A stretch of 64,000 nt of DNA from positions 4,566,166-4,630,165 of the forward strand of contig JAPTYO010000005.1 in the NCBI GenBank assembly GCA_036873135.1, in the 5' to 3' direction. Each line of letters opens with the position of its first letter. The stretch's first letter is position 1. The notes under the pieces were generated by a model. That model saw nothing but the letters and a program-made list of their open reading frames with translations. It did not search any database and was not told the origin of the DNA. Both the position numbers and the translations under genes were made by a program. This stretch comes from Clarkia xantiana subsp. parviflora. Lineage: Eukaryota; Streptophyta; Magnoliopsida; Myrtales; Onagraceae. This document shows positions 60,289 through 64,000 of the stretch, one piece after another.

Positions 60289-60930
60289 TTTTTGAAACTT
60301 GCAACCAACCTAGTTGAAGTACCCATGTCATATATTTCTCTTAAACATTCCAACGGATTGATTTTTGTTGGTAAAATGGTTGGAAAGTAAATATTTCCAA
60401 CGACCTTCCAACGGAAACGAGCCTGTTGGAAAAATCTGTTGGAAGTCGTTGGAAATTCTGTTGGAAATTTACACATTTTATTTCTGTTGGATGTCGTTGG
60501 AAATCTGTTGGAAATTTCCAACAGATCATGTCTGTTGGAAAGACATCTGTTGCTGATGCCCTGTTTTCTTGTAGTGTCCCTTTACACATCATTAGCCTTG
60601 CAATCGCTATAGCCTCATCCGTATGTTGCAGTTGACAAAGCCCAGCAAGAAGAATAGAGAATAGGTCAGAATCAATGCTCACAATATACCCCATTGGAGC
60701 AAAGTTCCCTTATAATCACACTACAAGCCAAGCTGTCAGGTGGGTCTCATCTCAGATGTTACCATCTTGCTAAAAAGCTTTACAGCAGCATCATCTACCA
60801 TTTTAAGCCTTGTCAAAGAAATCACTAGACAATTGTAGCACTTGCCGCCGCCATTTGGTGCTGCTCCCGAGGACATGATAGCAGTGGCAAGCCCTGAAAT
60901 TCCTTCCTTCACTTGCCACTGTCATTTGGC

Positions 60931-61119
60931 TGGCTGGCTGGCTGGCTTAGAGGAAGGAATTTGTTGGGGTTTATTAGGGTTTATTTATTTATTATATGGC
61001 TTGGCGAATGGCGATCGAATTGAAGGAAACCTAGTCAGTTTCTTTAGGTGGACAAGGAAAAATAACAAATAAGAGAAATGGAATGTCAAAGAGACAAACC
61101 ACCAAAGTACTAACTAAAC
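60931..61119. other. Noncoding spacer
   Basis: Contains a GGCTGGCTGGCTGG microsatellite near 60930-60945 and AT-rich sequence; nothing else is evident. Confidence 0.4.
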
Positions 61120-62400
61120 AAGATATCTCCTAATTATTAAACGGGGTACTCCGACCATATCTTTAACCGTACAAACTCTAGTCTTTTTATGAGGTATACT
61201 ATGTATAACAAGATTAGACTGTTGTAGAACTCTGATCCTAACTATAGCATATGCATCTGAGTTAGCTTTCCGATAGACATGTCTAAACTTGTATCTACTG
61301 AACTGGAGCAAAAGATCCATGCAATCCAAGACAATAAGCATAAATTTCAAATTGGGATCCACCTCCTCTGAAATAAGTCGTTGGGCAACAAGAGCATCTG
61401 TTTCAATGTAAAGACTTGATCTTTAATTGAAGACCAAGAGAAAGTCCATCTCTAATTGCCTAGAGTTCTGGCATCAAGCTATTAGTTGTCCCTATATTAC
61501 GAGAAAAACCTGAGATCCAGTTTCCGTTGCGATCTCAAATGCCTCATCCAGGTCCAGTTTTCTCCGGGTTCACATGGGATGCTCCATCTGTATTAAGTTT
61601 TTCCATAGCCTCCTGAAAATATATGGATTGACGAATAGACATACTAAAGATACAATTAGTAGCATGGCCACCCCAAAATATAAAAGCATTTCTGATTTTC
61701 CAAATATTCCAAATACAAAAACAAAAGATAGTTTCCAGTCCAGACCATGCATAATCGTGTCTTTCAATGTGCAATTAAACTTTATCCACTCCCCAATGGG
61801 AGACTAAAAGAAGCAAGGGAGGTACTCAGGATAGGACAATTCCACATTTTTTTGCAGGACCACAACCTCGAAAAATATGATAAATGTAATCAACATCACT
61901 AGAACAAAATTGGCAAAGAGGAGAGATATTGTACCCCATGCGGTTGAGTAGTATGGCGGTGGCAAGCCTGCCCCTGAACCCAAGCCAAATAAAGTACTAG
62001 ATCTGATGCACAATAGGGATCTTCCAAATCCAGTTCCACGAAGAGGCATCATAGGAGGTATCCCCATCAGCAAGGGCATGATAAGCATAAACATTAGAGA
62101 AAACTCATAATCGGGAGTGTCGCCATATTATAGTATCTTGCATTTGACCGGTCATGTTACCGGGAATGCTCTTAATGGAATCAACGACCTCAGTTGGGAG
62201 ATTCATAGATAGAGTGCCCAAGTTCCACTCCCCATTTTGAAATATGTCTCCAACTTTCAAAGAAAACTCATGCTCAAGCAAAGGACCAGACAAAATGGAT
62301 CTCAAAGGGTTATTCCCCAGCCAAATATCATCCCAAAAATTGATAGAGTTATCATTGACAACCGACCAACTCATCCCCAGTTGTAGGGTATTCTTCCCCT
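61120..62400 (-). mobile_element. LINE (non-LTR retrotransposon) 3' fragment
   Basis: Minus-strand frames encode the region downstream of a LINE reverse transcriptase. 62105-62374 has INFWDDIWLGNNPL and the lead-in to a zf-RVT domain. 61804-62094 continues it with frame slips. 61544-61774 gives an RNase H start (KLNTDGASHVNP), and 61114-61362 the RNase H end (FRHVYRKANSDAYA). Frameshifts and stops make it inactive. No reverse transcriptase core is present, so it is either 5'-truncated or cut by a later event near 62400. Confidence 0.85.
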
Positions 62401-62503
62401 CTTAGATGGCCCTCCAATTACAAGGGGTTCAGCTCCCTCGTCTAGAAAATATGTTATTAAGAAGTTTAGACCATGGGGCATCCACAGTTCTAAGTCTCCA
62501 ACA

Positions 62504-62556
62504 AAAATAAAAGAAGGATATGTGCACCCCCAGCCCACATATCCTTCTTTTATTTT
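62504..62556. repeat. Short perfect hairpin, 21-bp stem and 11-nt loop
   Basis: AAAATAAAAGAAGGATATGTG at 62504-62524 pairs exactly with 62536-62556, and the loop is CACCCCCAGCC. It is isolated between the LINE fragment and the tandem-repeat element. It could be a small-RNA precursor-like hairpin or a tiny foldback remnant. Confidence 0.7.
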
Positions 62557-62619
62557 CGTTTATTAATAAATAAAATAATAATATTTTTTATGCAATGAAT
62601 AATAATAATATATATATTA

Positions 62620-63696
62620 TATAAATTCTGAAGGAGAGAGAATAAGATGAGCAAAACATCACCATGGTGAGCCAATTTATATATTATATAAATTCTGAAG
62701 GAGAGGGAATAAGATGAACAATCTGGAGCCGCATCGTCAGCATAGTGAGCCAATCAGAAGCCGCCACATCAGTCTTTAATATAGTTGTAAAAGCCGGTTC
62801 ACGGTTCGACCGGTCTGATTCCCGGTTCATCCAATCCAAAAAGTAAGCAGATTTCAGACTGTTCAAGATTCAATGTATGTAATTAATCGTAATTAAAATT
62901 TTGCTGATTTTGGACCGTTCAAGATTCAATGTATGCAGTTAATTGCAATTAAAATTCCGGACCGTTCAAGATTCAATGGATGCAATTAATAGCAATTAAA
63001 ATTTCGCTGATTTTGGACCGTTCAAGATTCAATGTATGCTTAATCGCAATTAAAATTTCGGTTCATCCAATCCAAAAAGCAAGCAAATTCGGACCGTTCA
63101 AGATTCAATGTATGCAATTAATCACAATTAAAATTCAATTGATTTCAGGTCGTTCAAGATTCAATGTATGCAATTAATCGCAATTAAAATTTCGCTGATT
63201 TCAGACCGTTCAAGATTCAATGTATGCAATTAAAATTTCGCTTCAATTCAATGCTTGGAAGAGAGAAACAAGGCGACTTCAAATCAATGTAGAGGGGATA
63301 ATCGAGGCATCTTCTTCAGATTACTCCACACGTCTTTTATGTAAATATGTTGAAGAATAGACGATTGACGTGGAGCCGACGAACGAAGGTAGCAGGCGGT
63401 ACGGGCGGCTATTAGTCTCAGCGGCGGAACCCTCTCTATATCCGGCGAGATATCGTCGGTAGTCATCGAAGTCATATCCGTTGAAGAACAGACGCTTGAC
63501 GCGGATTCGGCAACCGAAGGTAGCAGGCGGTACAGACATCTAAAATTTTATTTGTGAATTTGCGCAATGGTACTTTATATTTCAAAATTTCCAGTCTTTC
63601 ATTTCTTTTTCCAAATTCTAGATGATAGTTTATTTTAAAAAAATAGTATTTTAAACATATTATAAATAGTCATTATAAATTTCATCTAATAGTATT
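62620..63696. repeat. Second copy of the Helitron-like tandem-repeat body
   Basis: 62780-63240 repeats the TTCAAGATTCAATGTATGCA array seen at 14560-15200, starting from the same GACCGGTCTGATTCCCGG block. 63330-63540 matches the 15560-15780 region, and 63590-63690 the AT-rich tail. A direct repeat of TATATAAATTCTGAAGGAGAG occurs at about 62620 and 62682. This copy lacks the 242-bp insertion of the first and has no visible CTAGT end. Confidence 0.7.
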
Positions 63697-63906
63697 TCCC
63701 ATCTCCGGCGACCACCACCCCCTCCGGCGACCAAAAAAGCTTCGATCGGAGCCAAAAAGCTCCGATTCGGGGCCACAAAGCTCCGATTCGGAGACCTCAC
63801 TTATATACAAAACTCAAAATTCAGGCCCTTAATAATACGTTTTTTCAATTTAGACCCCTTTTGACAACATGGGCAAACATTCAGGCCCCTATTGTGTTCT
63901 TAACCC
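63697..63906. mobile_element. Mutator-like MITE, family A copy 7 (left arm lost)
   Basis: The core (CTCCGGCGACCACC, AGCTTCGATCGGAGCC) and right arm (TTAATAATACG, ending GTTCTTAACCC at 63906) match copy 5 closely, including TTCAGGCCCCTATTGTG. The left arm is missing. It interrupts the AT-rich tail of the Helitron-like body. Confidence 0.75.
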
Positions 63907-64000
63907 TTTTATCTAATATTAGTTAGTTTTTTTTTTTTTTTGCCAACATGAAAGTGCATCTTTATTCAAATAAGTTTACGGAGGTTCTTTACAATCCAAA
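63907..64000. other. T-rich sequence at the window edge
   Basis: A T(14) run is followed by GCCAACATGAAAGTGCATC. It may be the end of a further retroelement that continues outside; too little is visible to say. Confidence 0.3.

Larger units (their letters stand above)
53447..60576. mobile_element. CACTA (En/Spm) element, non-autonomous, 7.1 kb
   Basis: The ends form a perfect 28-bp inverted repeat starting CACTACAAGAAAACAGGG, flanked by the 3-bp duplication TCC (53444-53446 and 60577-60579). Subterminal regions carry many GTTGGAAAT / ATTTCCAAC motifs (53478-53690 and 60365-60545), and 53700-53900 has four or so CGACGTAATAATTACGTCGC units. No TNPD or TNPA-like transposase frame was recognised in the 5-kb interior, which has only short AT-rich frames, a CAG-rich microsatellite (54085-54190), two nested MITEs and a possible captured fragment near 58000. 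Confidence 0.93.
53364..60930 (-). pseudogene. PPR-protein gene remnant split by a CACTA element
   Basis: The minus-strand piece 60577-60930 encodes PPR-like helices, with readable stretches VDDAAVKLFSKMVTSEMRPT, LACSVIIRELCS and SDLFSILLAGLCQLQHTDEA. The piece 53364-53446 encodes the last 27 or so codons and a TGA. The two pieces are contiguous in frame once the CACTA element and one copy of its TCC duplication are ignored. The upstream piece is itself damaged: a TGA follows MRPT and a short deletion precedes the next helix. Everything N-terminal is missing beyond about 60930. It is therefore a decayed fragment of an RNA-binding organelle protein gene, not a functional gene. Confidence 0.7.

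Overview
This window is nuclear DNA of a flowering plant, most likely a eudicot. The evidence is intron-rich genes whose products match plant-specific families, Ty1/copia and Ty3/gypsy retrotransposons, Mutator, hAT, CACTA and Harbinger type DNA elements, and a plastid-derived accD fragment. I saw no rRNA gene, tRNA gene or CRISPR array.

Layout. 1-11.2 kb is a three-level nest of LTR retrotransposons: a decayed copia element, split by a gypsy-type solo LTR, itself split by an intact copia element with identical 256-bp LTRs. 11.2-13.6 kb is a second decayed copia. 13.7-16.8 kb holds small transposons and a Helitron-like repeat. 17.4-22.0 kb carries two convergent genes, plastid KAS III (+) and a GT47 glycosyltransferase (-). 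22.9-25.3 kb is a plastid accD fragment between two Mutator-like MITEs. 25.6-27.1 kb is a Ycf49/DUF2499 gene (-), 28.9-34.2 kb a TPX2-like gene (-), and 34.7-38.4 kb four stacked MITEs. 38.7-40.2 kb is complex I subunit NDUFB8 (-), 41.3-44.0 kb a VAP27 gene (-), 44.3-45.2 kb MITEs, and 46.7-51.9 kb a DNAJC11/OWL1-type J-protein gene (-). 53.4-60.9 kb is a PPR gene remnant split by a 7.1-kb CACTA element that carries nested MITEs. 61.1-64.0 kb is a LINE fragment and further repeats.

Splice models for KAS III, DUF2499, TPX2-like, NDUFB8, VAP27 and the J-protein were built by hand. Each gives an uninterrupted reading frame (389, 189, 455, 125, 237 and 532 residues) with GT-AG introns. These genes are ordinary housekeeping functions (plastid lipid synthesis, cell wall, microtubules, respiration, ER contact sites, chaperoning) and do not form a pathway or cluster.

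The most unusual component is a set of about twelve non-autonomous Mutator-like elements in two related families. They start GGGTTAA or similar, make 9-bp target duplications, and have AT-rich inverted arms around GC-rich cores made of short palindromes. Several sit inside other transposons, so the relative order of insertions can be read.
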